64,000 bases of DNA from contig JBEKEK010000042.1 in the NCBI GenBank assembly GCA_050013875.1, positions 1 through 64,000 of the forward strand, written 5' to 3'. Each line of letters starts with the position of its first letter. Positions within the stretch are counted from its first letter, which is position 1. The position numbers were made by a program, and so were the translations under genes. The DNA comes from Trebonia sp050013875 (GTDB lineage: Bacteria > Actinomycetota > Actinomycetes > Streptosporangiales > Streptosporangiaceae). This document shows, one piece after another, positions 56,112 through 64,000 of the stretch. The notes beneath the pieces are model-generated. The model was given only the letters and a program-made list of their open reading frames with translations, ran no database searches and was not told the DNA's origin.

Positions 56112-58073
56112 TCAACGGGGACGGGCGCGGAACCACTCGTCCCTGTCCACCGGGTCGGGACCGATCCTCGTCCGGACGGGGGACGGGCCCGCGATGGGCG
56201 CGTAGTAGGTCACTTCCGAGGTGAAGACCCCTTCGCCGCTGGTCAGCTTGGGGAGCTGCGCCAGCAGGGGCCGGCGGCTTCTGGTAGGCAGAGTGCCGGT
56301 GAGCGCCAGGGCATCGCCGACGGGGGTGGTGCCGGTCATGAGGCCGGACAGGCGGGCGACGGTTACCGTCACGGTGGGGAGCGCGCTAACGGGGATCTCC
56401 AGGCGGAACGTCTCGACCGGCTCACAGACGACGGTTCCCGCCTGCCTGAGCGCCTCGTGGATCAGCACCGGCGCCAGGTTGCGGAAGTCCGCGCCGACGG
56501 ATGACACGTTCTTGTTGAACTTCTGGTGCATGTGGCTTTGCCTGGGGCTGTAGCCCGTGTGCGTGAGCACCACGCGGGCGTCGGGGATCGCCCAGCCAGA
56601 CAGGCCCTGCGCCAGGCCGGCCCGCACTCCTTCCCACGTCGCGGCGAAGAAGGCGGGCGGCATCGAGCCGCGCTCGACTTCCAGGTCGCAAATCAAGCCC
56701 AGGCCTACGGGCACCGGCTCAACGCGGAACCCAAGCGTCGCCAGGTAGGGCGTGGTCTTCTCCGGCATGAGGGCGAACGACGCGCCCGTCCCCGTGATCC
56801 GTTCGATGTGCACGGTCACCGTGGGGCGGAAGGCGACGGCCACGCCGAACTGCTCGTCGAGAAGGTCGGCGATTACTTCCTTCTGGACTTCACCGTAGAG
56901 GCTGACCGCGATCTCGCCGTGCTCTTCATCGACGCGCAGGTTGATCAGCGGGTCGGCGTCGGCCAACTCCCGCAGCGCCGCGAACAGCCGACCGCGCGTG
57001 GCTGGGTCGACCGGCTCGACCACCGATTCAAGCGCGGGGGCAGGGAACTGGCGGGTGACCCGGCCAGGGATGGTCTCCCCTACCCAGCTGCCGGTGCGTG
57101 CTGCGCTTATCCCGCGTATCCGCGCCACGTCGCCAGCCCGCACGACGTTCTGCCGGACCCAGCCCTGAGGCGTCGACCGCTCCACGGACGTGATCACGTC
57201 GCGTCTGTCCCCCGCGCGGTCCCTGACGCGCAGTTCGCCGCCGAACATGCGGCAGTGCGCCAGCGTGCCGCGGTCACCGTGCTCGATCTTGTAGATGACC
57301 CCGGACGGGTCGCAAGTCGCCGGGCGAGCCCATGGCAGGACGCGCGGCAGCGTCGTCAGCAGGTCGGGCACGCCCGCTCCGGTTAGCGCCGATCCCGCCG
57401 CCACCGGCACCACCGCCCCGCGACTCACCTGGGTCCGCGCGGAGCGCAGCGCCATCGCCTCGGTGATGCCCGGACCGTCCACGGCGGCGCGAAGCAGCCG
57501 GTCATCCCCTGACGTGAGCACGTCGATCACCACCGGGTCGGTCAGCGGGACCGGCTTGGCTGCCGCGCCCGGTGACCCCGCTGCCAGCACGTCCGTTCGG
57601 GGGAGCAGCAGCGCGCCGGAACCCGCCGCGAGGCGGCGGCCAATCTCGGCCCGCACCCGGTCGGGGTCCGCTCCCTGGCGGTCGATCTTGTTGATGAAGA
57701 TGGCGCACGGCACAGCGAGGCGCCGCAGTACCCGCCAGAGGACGACGGTCTGCGGCTGTACTCCCTCTACCGCGGAGACCACCAGCACAGCCGCGTCGAG
57801 GACGGCAAGGCTGCGCTCCACCTCGGCTACGAAGTCGGAGTGGCCCGGAGTGTCGATGAGATTAACCTGAACGTCGCCCACGGCGAAGGACGCCACGTTA
57901 GTGCGGACGGTGATGCCACGACGGCGCTCGATGTCCATCGAGTCGGTACGGGTGGTGCCTGCGTCGACGCTGCCGAGTTCACGGATGGCACCAGCCTCGA
58001 AGAGCAGACGCTCGGTCAGGCTGGTCTTGCCCGCGTCAACATGCGCCAGGATCCCGAGGTTGAGTGTGTGCAA
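56112..58073 (-). CDS. otr(A): Ribosomal-protection GTPase, Otr(A)/Tet(M)-like (EF-G family)
   Basis: The product is 653 residues. GTPase motifs are G1 AHVDAGKTSLTERLL, G2 RGITVRTNVASF, G3 DTPGHSDF, G4 INKIDRQGAD and G5 AAGSAL. The later domains include LRVDEEHGEIAVSLYGEVQKEVIADLL and the domain IV loop SPRQSHMHQKFNKNVSSVGADFRNLAP, which in Tet(M)-like proteins reaches the tetracycline site. Length and order fit Otr(A)/Tet(M) rather than EF-G (about 700). Such proteins release tetracycline from ribosomes; in non-producers they often give low-level resistance. It is divergent from a phosphotransferase gene. Confidence 0.88.
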   Translation of the reverse strand: MHTLNLGILAHVDAGKTSLTERLLFEAGAIRELGSVDAGTTRTDSMDIERRRGITVRTNVASFAVGDVQVNLIDTPGHSDFVAEVERSLAVLDAAVLVVSAVEGVQPQTVVLWRVLRRLAVPCAIFINKIDRQGADPDRVRAEIGRRLAAGSGALLLPRTDVLAAGSPGAAAKPVPLTDPVVIDVLTSGDDRLLRAAVDGPGITEAMALRSARTQVSRGAVVPVAAGSALTGAGVPDLLTTLPRVLPWARPATCDPSGVIYKIEHGDRGTLAHCRMFGGELRVRDRAGDRRDVITSVERSTPQGWVRQNVVRAGDVARIRGISAARTGSWVGETIPGRVTRQFPAPALESVVEPVDPATRGRLFAALRELADADPLINLRVDEEHGEIAVSLYGEVQKEVIADLLDEQFGVAVAFRPTVTVHIERITGTGASFALMPEKTTPYLATLGFRVEPVPVGLGLICDLEVERGSMPPAFFAATWEGVRAGLAQGLSGWAIPDARVVLTHTGYSPRQSHMHQKFNKNVSSVGADFRNLAPVLIHEALRQAGTVVCEPVETFRLEIPVSALPTVTVTVARLSGLMTGTTPVGDALALTGTLPTRSRRPLLAQLPKLTSGEGVFTSEVTYYAPIAGPSPVRTRIGPDPVDRDEWFRARPR

Positions 58074-58376
58074 GGGACAACTGCTCCAGGAGTCGGGTCG
58101 GGACTGTCAGCGGTGCAGTCGCCGCACTCATCGCGGTTACCCCCTGGAGAAGATCGTCACGGACGATCTCAATTACCGCTCAGCCCGGCGTCCCTCCGCA
58201 ACTGGTTTTCTTGGCGGCGACGCCCGACCATGGACGCTGTCGTTATGGCCTGCCAAGGGTCGCGCGGTTTGCGAGCGCGTTAGCGTGAGAGGTGAATTCC
58301 GTGGATCGTGGAAGCGTATGCCGTGATCAATTCCGCGACGCGATGGCCCAAGGCTGCCATGGCATAATGCGTGCTC

Positions 58377-59270
58377 GTGAAGAAGGCCGACATAACTCCC
58401 GGGCTTGTCTCGCGGCTGGTCGCGACCCAGTTCCCGCAGTGGGCTGAGCTGCCCGTCCGTCCGGTTGATGTCGATGGCTGGGACAACGCCACGTTCCGTC
58501 TCGGCGAGCGAATGTCGGTTCGGCTGCCCAGCTCGCAGGCCTACGTAGAGCAGGTCGAGAAGGAACACCGCTGGCTGCCGATCCTGGCCCCGCAGTTGCC
58601 GCTGCCGATCCCTGAGCCACTGGCCAAAGGCAGGCCGGGCTGCGGTTTCCCGCGGCCGTGGTCGGTATACCGGTGGATCGAGGGCCAGACAGCGGCGGCG
58701 GCGGCGGTGGCGAACCTGCCGGAGTTCGCCGCCGACCTGGCCGGCTTTCTCGCCGCCCTTTACAACGTGGACCCGTCCGGCGGTCCGCTGCCCGGCGCAC
58801 ACAACTTCTTCCGCGGCGTATCACCGGCTTACTACGACGCCGAGACAAGGACGGCGCTCGCCGCGCTGCACGGCCAGATCGATACCGACCTGGCCGCCGA
58901 GGTCTGGGAGGAGGCGCTGGCAGCCCGGTGGGACGGTCCGCCGGTGTGGTTCCACGGTGATGCCCAGCCCGGCAACCTGCTCCTGGACTCCTCCGGCGGG
59001 CTGAGCGCGGTTATCGACTTCGGCACTTCCGGGATCGGCGATCCGGCGTGCGACACGACAATCGCGTGGACGTTCCTGTCCGGGGAGAGCCAGCGCGTGT
59101 TCAAGGAGCGGCTGCCGGCTGACGAGGCGACGTGGACGCGCGGCCGTGGCTGGGCGATCTGGAAGGCGATGATCGTCCTGGTCCGCGCGCTGGACACGGA
59201 CCCCGACGAAGCCGAGTTCACGAAGAATGTCATCGGCAAGATCATCGATGATCACACCGACGCCAGGTAG
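58377..59270 (+). CDS. Aminoglycoside phosphotransferase-family protein
   Basis: The product is 297 residues from GTG 58377. CATAAT at 58363-58368 is a good -10 eight bases upstream, so a leaderless start at this GTG is preferred to GTG 58371. The ATP lobe is DGWDNATFRLGERMSVRLPS with KEHRWLPILAPQLPLPIPEPLAKG. The catalytic loop is VWFHGDAQPGNLLL and the metal loop AVIDFGTSGIGDPACD. This is the APH group often annotated as (macrolide/aminoglycoside) phosphotransferases of unknown substrate. A hairpin at 59284-59305 follows. It is the third APH-fold gene in the window and lies beside an Otr(A)-like gene. Confidence 0.88.
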   Translation: MKKADITPGLVSRLVATQFPQWAELPVRPVDVDGWDNATFRLGERMSVRLPSSQAYVEQVEKEHRWLPILAPQLPLPIPEPLAKGRPGCGFPRPWSVYRWIEGQTAAAAAVANLPEFAADLAGFLAALYNVDPSGGPLPGAHNFFRGVSPAYYDAETRTALAALHGQIDTDLAAEVWEEALAARWDGPPVWFHGDAQPGNLLLDSSGGLSAVIDFGTSGIGDPACDTTIAWTFLSGESQRVFKERLPADEATWTRGRGWAIWKAMIVLVRALDTDPDEAEFTKNVIGKIIDDHTDAR

Positions 59271-59283
59271 AAATGATAAGGAG

Positions 59284-59305
59284 CTGGCTGGTTCAGGGAA
59301 GCCAG
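59284..59305 (+). terminator. Hairpin after the phosphotransferase gene
   Basis: CTGGCT (59284-59289) pairs with AGCCAG (59300-59305), extendable by one bulged base to AGC/GCT. It lies 13 bases beyond the stop at 59270. It is modest in strength and lacks a U-tract. Confidence 0.4.
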
Positions 59306-59622
59306 GCTGTTACGTCGGGGACATCACGGTGGCAGTGCGCCGGATGAGGTGAGCAGGCGGTGGCACCTGGGTCGCCGCTACGGAAGGGACCCACGGGCTA
59401 GAGGGTCGGGATGAGGCTATTCGGCAGGACGATTTCTCGCGAACGTGATGCACCAATGGACGTCGCGATCCCTGCAGGCTTCTTGTAGGGCCCCGCTCCG
59501 CTGTTAGCGTGGATCTTGCGTCTTGCGGAATGGCAGTGCTTCAATGGCAGTGCTTCCTAATACATCGACTAATAGTGTGCTGCTGGCCACGTCCGAACAA
59601 GTTGTCTTCTGAGGGGTTCATT
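59306..59622. other. Junction region upstream of the KAP/Hsp70-like module
   Basis: The stretch has no gene. GC content falls from about 59450 onward. A perfect 14-base tandem duplication (AATGGCAGTGCTTC at 59529-59542 and 59543-59556) is followed by AT-rich CTAATACATCGACTAATAG (59557-59575), a possible promoter area. GAGGGG at 59611-59616 is the ribosome binding site for the KAP gene. No tRNA or clear attachment site is visible. Confidence 0.5.
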
Positions 59623-60930
59623 GTGCTTTTGAGCGATAATCCGATCCCCGGCGTAGGGGACGATGAGTTTGGGTTCAGGGAACATGCCGGTGTACTGTGT
59701 GATGCCATTGCAGATACAACTCAGCTCCCGTTTACGGTTGGCGTTTTCGGCCCATGGGGCTCAGGCAAGTCAAGTTTTCTCAACATCTGTCGTGATCTTC
59801 TCGGGACGCAAGGATTCGTTACCGCTGAGTTCAATCCCTGGAAGTACGACGGACGGGAGGAGATCTGGCATGCCCTGATCCAGAGCCTACTTGATGAACT
59901 CATCCGGCTTGCCGAGAAATCGCCGAACGATAAGCGGTTGCAGAAAGCGCTCAAGAAGGCCTGGGAATTGCGGACCGTTGCGGCCTGGCTAATGCTTCGT
60001 TCTTCATTGCCATTGGTCACAGGCGGGATTGTCACGAGCGCTGATGTCGGTGCAGTTCAAGATGCTCTAACGGCAATAAATCAAGAGCAGCACCTCAACT
60101 ACAGGCACGTCAATGTGTTCGAAAAGGATTTTTCCGACACCGTCCGCGCGCTTACCAGTCAGCGGCGAATGGTCGTACTCATCGACGATCTTGACCGATG
60201 CCGAGGCGAATCCGCACTGCGGGCCCTAGAGGCCTTGCGCCTCTTTACAGGTGATGCTCCGTGCGTTTTTGTGATCGCCATGGATCATCAGGCCCTTATC
60301 GAGGCGGCCTCAGCCCACTTCGGCAACGACGAGGTAAGAGGTCGGAATTACCTTGAAAAACTAATCAATTTTCCATACTACCTGCCGACGGCGCGCTTCG
60401 AGTCCATCAATCGGTCACTCAGGAACCAACTCGAATTTCTCGCTGATGACACTACTATCTGGGAACTGATCCGCGCGAATATGGGCGGCAATCCTCGCCG
60501 CATCCGACGTTTTGTCAATACATTCAATCTTGCTATCGCCACTTTGGCGCGAGGTACCAGACCCACAGAGGAAAGGCAGCGGCAGGTAGCCGTACTCTTG
60601 ATGTTTCGCCAGGAGTATCCCACCTTCTTTGAAATGCTCCGGCGAGATGTACATGTGTGGGCCGAACTAGAAGGTGCCGCTGACAGTAGGGCAGACGGAA
60701 ACACAGACATGCCCCCACACCTCGCTTCGCTGGTGAAATCAGATCGCGGCATCCTGAACGCTATCGCCTCGGTGTCTCCGACTCGAAAAGGTTTCAACTT
60801 CCCTCCGCCTCCGACAGAGGCGCAGCTCACGATCTTCACGGAGGCGATGGTCTTGATGCCCCTTCCACCCCAGCCTCTTGTGGAATCAACGTCGCTTACT
60901 ACTGGCGTCAGCGCATCAATAGTGCGATGA
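59623..60930 (+). CDS. KAP-family P-loop NTPase
   Basis: The product is 435 residues from GTG 59623, six bases after GAGGGG. Walker A is GPWGSGKSS (43-51). The KAP hallmark FNPWKYD is at 70-76, and Walker B VVLIDDLDRC at about 184-193. The sensor-2-like helix is GGNPRRIRRFVNTFNLA. A hydrophobic stretch at about 118-142 lies in the position where KAP proteins often carry membrane segments. KAP NTPases include PifA, which excludes phage T7 from F-plasmid cells. GC is clearly lower than in flanking genes, suggesting transfer. It overlaps the following Hsp70-like gene by four bases. Confidence 0.92.
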   Translation: MLLSDNPIPGVGDDEFGFREHAGVLCDAIADTTQLPFTVGVFGPWGSGKSSFLNICRDLLGTQGFVTAEFNPWKYDGREEIWHALIQSLLDELIRLAEKSPNDKRLQKALKKAWELRTVAAWLMLRSSLPLVTGGIVTSADVGAVQDALTAINQEQHLNYRHVNVFEKDFSDTVRALTSQRRMVVLIDDLDRCRGESALRALEALRLFTGDAPCVFVIAMDHQALIEAASAHFGNDEVRGRNYLEKLINFPYYLPTARFESINRSLRNQLEFLADDTTIWELIRANMGGNPRRIRRFVNTFNLAIATLARGTRPTEERQRQVAVLLMFRQEYPTFFEMLRRDVHVWAELEGAADSRADGNTDMPPHLASLVKSDRGILNAIASVSPTRKGFNFPPPPTEAQLTIFTEAMVLMPLPPQPLVESTSLTTGVSASIVR

Positions 60931-62621
60931 ACGGCGCTTCGGGGGATTTGCGGTGCGCAAAGCACGTGATAGGGCTAGATATAGGCGATGGCGAGAGTAC
61001 GCTGGCTTGGACTAATACAGGCTACACCAGCCTACCTGAAGTATATCAACGTCAACGCACGGCAGAGAAAAGCATCCTCACTTGCACTGCCCGCGAAGGT
61101 AACGCGTACTTGTTCGGCGAAGAAGCTGTCCTTGCGAAGGACGCAATCCAGTTCAGAATAAATTTCAAGGAGCACAGGAAGCCGGACGGCGTCATGCTAT
61201 TCGGACAGGCTCTGCTCAGTGAGTTCTTCGAGGCTAACCCGGCGGTTCAGGAAGACTGCCTGGTTTTCATCGGACATCCAGCAGGCTGGCCCGGGGACGC
61301 AATTCGCTTGTATCAGAGTTATCTGGAACTGCTAGCCCCTTCGGTCTACTTGCTCTCCGAATCACAATCGGCCATAGTCTACATCAGGGACCGTGACGCC
61401 CATCGCTCTGCGGCGCTCGACAATGTCCTAGTCATTGATATTGGTTCTTCCACGGTGGACTTCACAGTTGTCGAGCGAATGGTCCCGAGAAATATTTCGG
61501 TCGGCGCCGATCTTGGCTGCAGTCAAATCGACCGACAGCTTGCCATGATGGTCAAGACGGCGCTCGCCGGGAACTCTGACTTTACCGATGCCCTGGCACA
61601 CAGCGGCGGCGATGATTTCCTGCTCCTCGCGTGCCGAAGAGCGAAGGAGGCTCAGTTCTCAGGTCTTAGGCCGAGCCTGCTCGATAATCGTTCATCACAT
61701 GATCCGAACTATGCGACCATTGCGGATATCGGATTCGGCTGGCTCAGAGAACAGGACATCCCCGGCTTGGTCACGCAGCCGGATGGGTGGGCCAGCAAGT
61801 TTGAGCAACTGGTCAACGAAGTCAGAGGAAAACTGTCTCGAGTACCCGATTTCGTCATTCTCACTGGCGGCGGATCCCGAATGTCGTTCACCTGGGACAT
61901 TTGCCAGCTTACATTCCATGAGGCGGCTGTCGAGCGTGATACCGATCCATCTCTTTCGGTGGCCCGGGGCCTAGCCAGTGCTGGTTGCCAGCGCGTGCAT
62001 GCCGCCCGGTTCCGCGACGATATCCGGTCCATCGTCACGGCGACTGAGACCAGCGCATACATTCGCGCTCAGACCGAGACCTCCTTCGCGGCGCTCAAAC
62101 GCGCTGTATCCGAAGAGATGAAGCGCAAGGACCGCGCGTACTGGCCGAGCCTGATGACGAATCCTCCAAAGCAGGAGGAGGTCGTCGGGGAGCTCCAAGA
62201 CTCCATCAACGCTTACCTCGTGCCGCAAGCGCAAAAGATATGTGGGGACTACGGAATTGATAGAAGCCTGTTCGCCATCGATTTCGTGCTACCCCAGCTA
62301 TTGGCGGCAAAAATCGCAAAAAACATTTCTGCCGTCTCTGAAGTGATAGAAGAACTCGGCGGAGTAGCCGCCACGGTGGCGGCGGATGTATCGTGGCAGG
62401 CCATTAAGCACTCAACGAGTAACTCATCGATTCCCGGATTGTTCGGTATGATCGTCTTTGAAGGAGGCCTGGAGATTTATAGGCGGAATCGAGATATTAA
62501 GAAGCTGCTCGCGGCCGAACTGCCGGTGGACGCGGCCGAGCAGGTCATCAATGAAATACTAAGCGCGATGACCAGCGAGATGGACAAGCGGGCCGAAGCC
62601 GTGGAGCGGTTCGTGATGTAA
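60927..62621 (+). CDS. Hsp70/actin-fold ATPase paired with the KAP NTPase
   Basis: The product is 564 residues; ATG 60927 overlaps the KAP stop (ATGA). Nucleotide-site motifs are phosphate-1 VIGLDIGDGESTLAW (14-28), phosphate-2 VLVIDIGSSTVDFTVVE and adenosine FVILTGGGSRMSF. The region CLVFIGHPAGWPGDAI resembles the Hsp70 VITVPAxW strand. The last 200 residues are mostly helical and do not look like the Hsp70 peptide-binding domain (for example VVGELQDSINAYLVPQAQKI). It has the same low-GC composition as the KAP gene. I know of no characterised two-gene system of this kind; a chaperone- or filament-like partner of the KAP NTPase is inferred. Confidence 0.85.
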   Translation: MNGASGDLRCAKHVIGLDIGDGESTLAWTNTGYTSLPEVYQRQRTAEKSILTCTAREGNAYLFGEEAVLAKDAIQFRINFKEHRKPDGVMLFGQALLSEFFEANPAVQEDCLVFIGHPAGWPGDAIRLYQSYLELLAPSVYLLSESQSAIVYIRDRDAHRSAALDNVLVIDIGSSTVDFTVVERMVPRNISVGADLGCSQIDRQLAMMVKTALAGNSDFTDALAHSGGDDFLLLACRRAKEAQFSGLRPSLLDNRSSHDPNYATIADIGFGWLREQDIPGLVTQPDGWASKFEQLVNEVRGKLSRVPDFVILTGGGSRMSFTWDICQLTFHEAAVERDTDPSLSVARGLASAGCQRVHAARFRDDIRSIVTATETSAYIRAQTETSFAALKRAVSEEMKRKDRAYWPSLMTNPPKQEEVVGELQDSINAYLVPQAQKICGDYGIDRSLFAIDFVLPQLLAAKIAKNISAVSEVIEELGGVAATVAADVSWQAIKHSTSNSSIPGLFGMIVFEGGLEIYRRNRDIKKLLAAELPVDAAEQVINEILSAMTSEMDKRAEAVERFVM

Positions 62622-62889
62622 CACAATCCGCCGGGAATACGGCATGCGGACGGTGGGCAGGATCCGCAGCCCGCCTCGGCACCCGCTGTACCTTTCGTTG
62701 GGCAGCGCCGCTGCGCGGCGGCCGGGGGCCAGATCGGGTGGACAACCGTCCGGTCGTTACGGGACCTTCTGCTCTATGCGCTCAATGCGCGCACCGTGAG
62801 CATGGCAAGTAGGAGCGGCCGGTTAGCCCCGCCGTCGCGGCTGGGCTGCTAAAGCCCAAGGTTGCCGCTCCATGCCCAAGGAGGCTGCC
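62622..62889. other. Boundary between the low-GC module and the dehydrogenase gene
   Basis: This 268-base gap returns to high GC. It contains short self-complementary stretches (for example GCAGCGCCGCTGC at about 62702) that may act as a terminator. AAGGAGG at 62878-62884 is the ribosome binding site of the dehydrogenase. No direct repeat matching the upstream junction was seen. Confidence 0.45.
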
Positions 62890-63933
62890 ATGAAGGCGCT
62901 CGTCTACCACGGCCCCGGTGCCAAGGGGTGGGAGACCGTTCCCGACCCCGCGATCCAGGATGACACCGATGCCATCGTCCAGGTCGATACCGCGACCATC
63001 TGCGGGACTGACCTGCACATACTCAAGGGCGATACGCCCGAGGTGACGAGCGGGCGGATCCTCGGCCACGAGGCGGTCGGCACCATCGTGTCGATTGGCT
63101 CCGGCGTCAAGACGTTCGCGGTCGGCGACCGTGTCCTGGTGTCGTGCGTCTCGGCCTGCGGGCGCTGCCGGTTCTGCCGGGAGGGCCGCTTCGGGCAGTG
63201 CCTCGGCGGGGGCGGCTGGATCCTCGGGTACATGATCGATGGCACCCAGGCGGAGTACGTCCGCGTGCCGTTCGCCGACACCTCGGCCTACAAGGTCCCG
63301 GCCGGCGTGAGCGACGAGGAGATCCTCATGCTCGCCGACATCCTGCCCACCAGCTACGAGGTCGGCGTCCTGAACGGCCGGGTGGAGCCGGGCGACACCG
63401 TCGCCATCGTCGGCGCGGGCCCGATCGGCCTGTCCGCCATCCTCGGGGCGCGGATGTTCTCGCCCGGCCACATCGTGGCGATTGACCTCGCGGACGCGCG
63501 GCTGGAGGCGGCCAAGGGCTTCGGCGCGGACCTGACCGTCAACAACCGGCACTCCGACGCGGTGGCCTTCGTCAAGGAGCTCACCGATGGCCTCGGCGCG
63601 GACGTCGCGATCGAGGCGGTCGGAACGGCGGCCACCTTCGAGTTGTGCGCCGACCTGGTCCGCCCCGGCGGCCGGGTGGCGAACATCGGCGTCCACGGCG
63701 GGCCCGCCACGCTCCACCTGGAGAGGCTGTGGATCCGGGACCTCACGATCACGACCGGCCTGGTGGACACCTACTCCACGCCGACCCTCCTGAAGATGGT
63801 CGCCGCCAGGCACATCGACGCCGCGCGGTTCGTCACCCACCACTTCGCGCTCGACGACATCGCCAGTGCCTACGACACCTTCTCGCGGGCCGCCGACACC
63901 GGTGCCATCAAGGTCGTTATGACCCGCTCCTGA
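62890..63933 (+). CDS. Zinc-dependent alcohol dehydrogenase (MDR family)
   Basis: The product is 347 residues from ATG 62890, five bases after AAGGAGG; the upstream ATG 62872 is less likely. The catalytic zinc region is ICGTDLHILKGDTP and GRILGHEAVGTI (GHE). The structural-zinc cysteines lie in SCVSACGRCRFCREGRFGQC. The Rossmann motif is VAIVGAGPIGLSAILGARMF. It resembles the group of threonine/butanediol-like and S. coelicolor-type secondary alcohol dehydrogenases. It is probably cytoplasmic and NAD(P)-linked, with unknown substrate. A perfect terminator follows. Confidence 0.92.
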   Translation: MKALVYHGPGAKGWETVPDPAIQDDTDAIVQVDTATICGTDLHILKGDTPEVTSGRILGHEAVGTIVSIGSGVKTFAVGDRVLVSCVSACGRCRFCREGRFGQCLGGGGWILGYMIDGTQAEYVRVPFADTSAYKVPAGVSDEEILMLADILPTSYEVGVLNGRVEPGDTVAIVGAGPIGLSAILGARMFSPGHIVAIDLADARLEAAKGFGADLTVNNRHSDAVAFVKELTDGLGADVAIEAVGTAATFELCADLVRPGGRVANIGVHGGPATLHLERLWIRDLTITTGLVDTYSTPTLLKMVAARHIDAARFVTHHFALDDIASAYDTFSRAADTGAIKVVMTRS

Positions 63934-63945
63934 GGGGCATCCGCT

Positions 63946-63979
63946 CCGCCTTGCCGGGATCTTGCGCCCGGCAAGGCGG
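63946..63979 (+). terminator. Perfect 13-bp stem terminator after the dehydrogenase gene
   Basis: CCGCCTTGCCGGG (63946-63958) pairs exactly with CCCGGCAAGGCGG (63967-63979) around ATCTTGCG, 13 bases beyond the stop codon. A CCCCCCTT run follows. Confidence 0.85.
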
Positions 63980-64000
63980 GCCGGCCCCCCTTGAAACCAC

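Noticed and set aside
59509..59622. Upstream extension of the KAP frame from ATG 59509
   Set aside because: It runs through the 14-base duplication and gives a Cys/Trp-rich peptide foreign to KAP proteins; GTG 59623 has a good ribosome binding site and the conserved N-terminus starts there.
62782..63843. 353-codon minus-strand ORF
   Set aside because: It is a shadow of the zinc alcohol dehydrogenase gene.
1..64000. tRNA, rRNA, insertion sequences or prophage genes
   Set aside because: I looked for transposase, integrase and phage structural motifs and for tRNA T-arm patterns on both strands by eye and found none convincing; a covariance-model search would be needed to exclude small RNAs.

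Overview
The window is about 64 kb of GC-rich DNA (roughly 70% or more over most of its length) from an actinomycete chromosome. The gene families support this: a DUF574-type SAM methyltransferase, a SigK/RskA pair, several F420-type (LLM, PPOX, DDN-like) oxidoreductases, a class II DAHP synthase, a mycothiol-dependent-type isomerase, a rifamycin phosphotransferase with its rifamycin-associated element, and many GTG or apparently leaderless starts. No tRNA, rRNA, CRISPR array or intact insertion sequence was found. The genus cannot be named from the sequence alone. All identifications are by eye; no database search was run.

Region 1 (1-31.5 kb) is a patchwork of short transcription units. It holds the end of a VWA/CoxE-like gene, a methyltransferase, a lysine 2-monooxygenase/5-aminovaleramidase pair (davB-davA type), a phosphotransferase, a GNAT protein, a deaminase, a PPOX protein, a P450 with a KstR-like operator, a YceI/DDN-like operon divergent from a TetR gene, sigK-rskA, a 2-oxoglutarate oxygenase, an LLM oxidoreductase and DAHP synthase. 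It continues with rph, a second phosphotransferase, an alpha/beta hydrolase, a FAS1 lipoprotein with a membrane molybdoenzyme, a phosphopantetheinyl transferase and an alditol oxidase. Several decayed genes lie among them: a DinB/DUF664 tail, a sigma-factor region-4 tail and an AraC regulator lacking its N-terminus.

Region 2 (31.7-39.4 kb) is the most coherent operon. Its genes are a response-regulator/PIG-L deacetylase fusion, an ATP-grasp ligase, a PHP hydrolase, a polytopic processive-type GT2 glycosyltransferase, a 51-residue single-pass membrane protein, a large hybrid histidine kinase and a histidine phosphatase. Most are linked by 4-base ATGA/GTGA overlaps. It reads as a sensor-controlled pathway that makes or remodels a glycan or glycoconjugate.

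Region 3 (39.4-59.3 kb) is housekeeping and transport. It contains a HAD phosphatase, a DHA2-type MFS pump divergent from an HxlR regulator with two matching operators, an AAA ATPase, inorganic pyrophosphatase, an APC permease, a secreted alpha/beta hydrolase and a large LuxR-family ATPase. These are followed by fumarylacetoacetase with a broken MFS gene and a maleylpyruvate isomerase-like gene (aromatic catabolism), an Otr(A)/Tet(M)-like GTPase and a third phosphotransferase.

Region 4 (about 59.5-62.6 kb) is a two-gene insert of clearly lower GC. A KAP-family P-loop NTPase overlaps by 4 bases an Hsp70/actin-fold ATPase. It looks horizontally acquired and is the best candidate for an undescribed (possibly anti-phage) system. 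The window closes with a zinc alcohol dehydrogenase and a perfect 13-bp-stem terminator.
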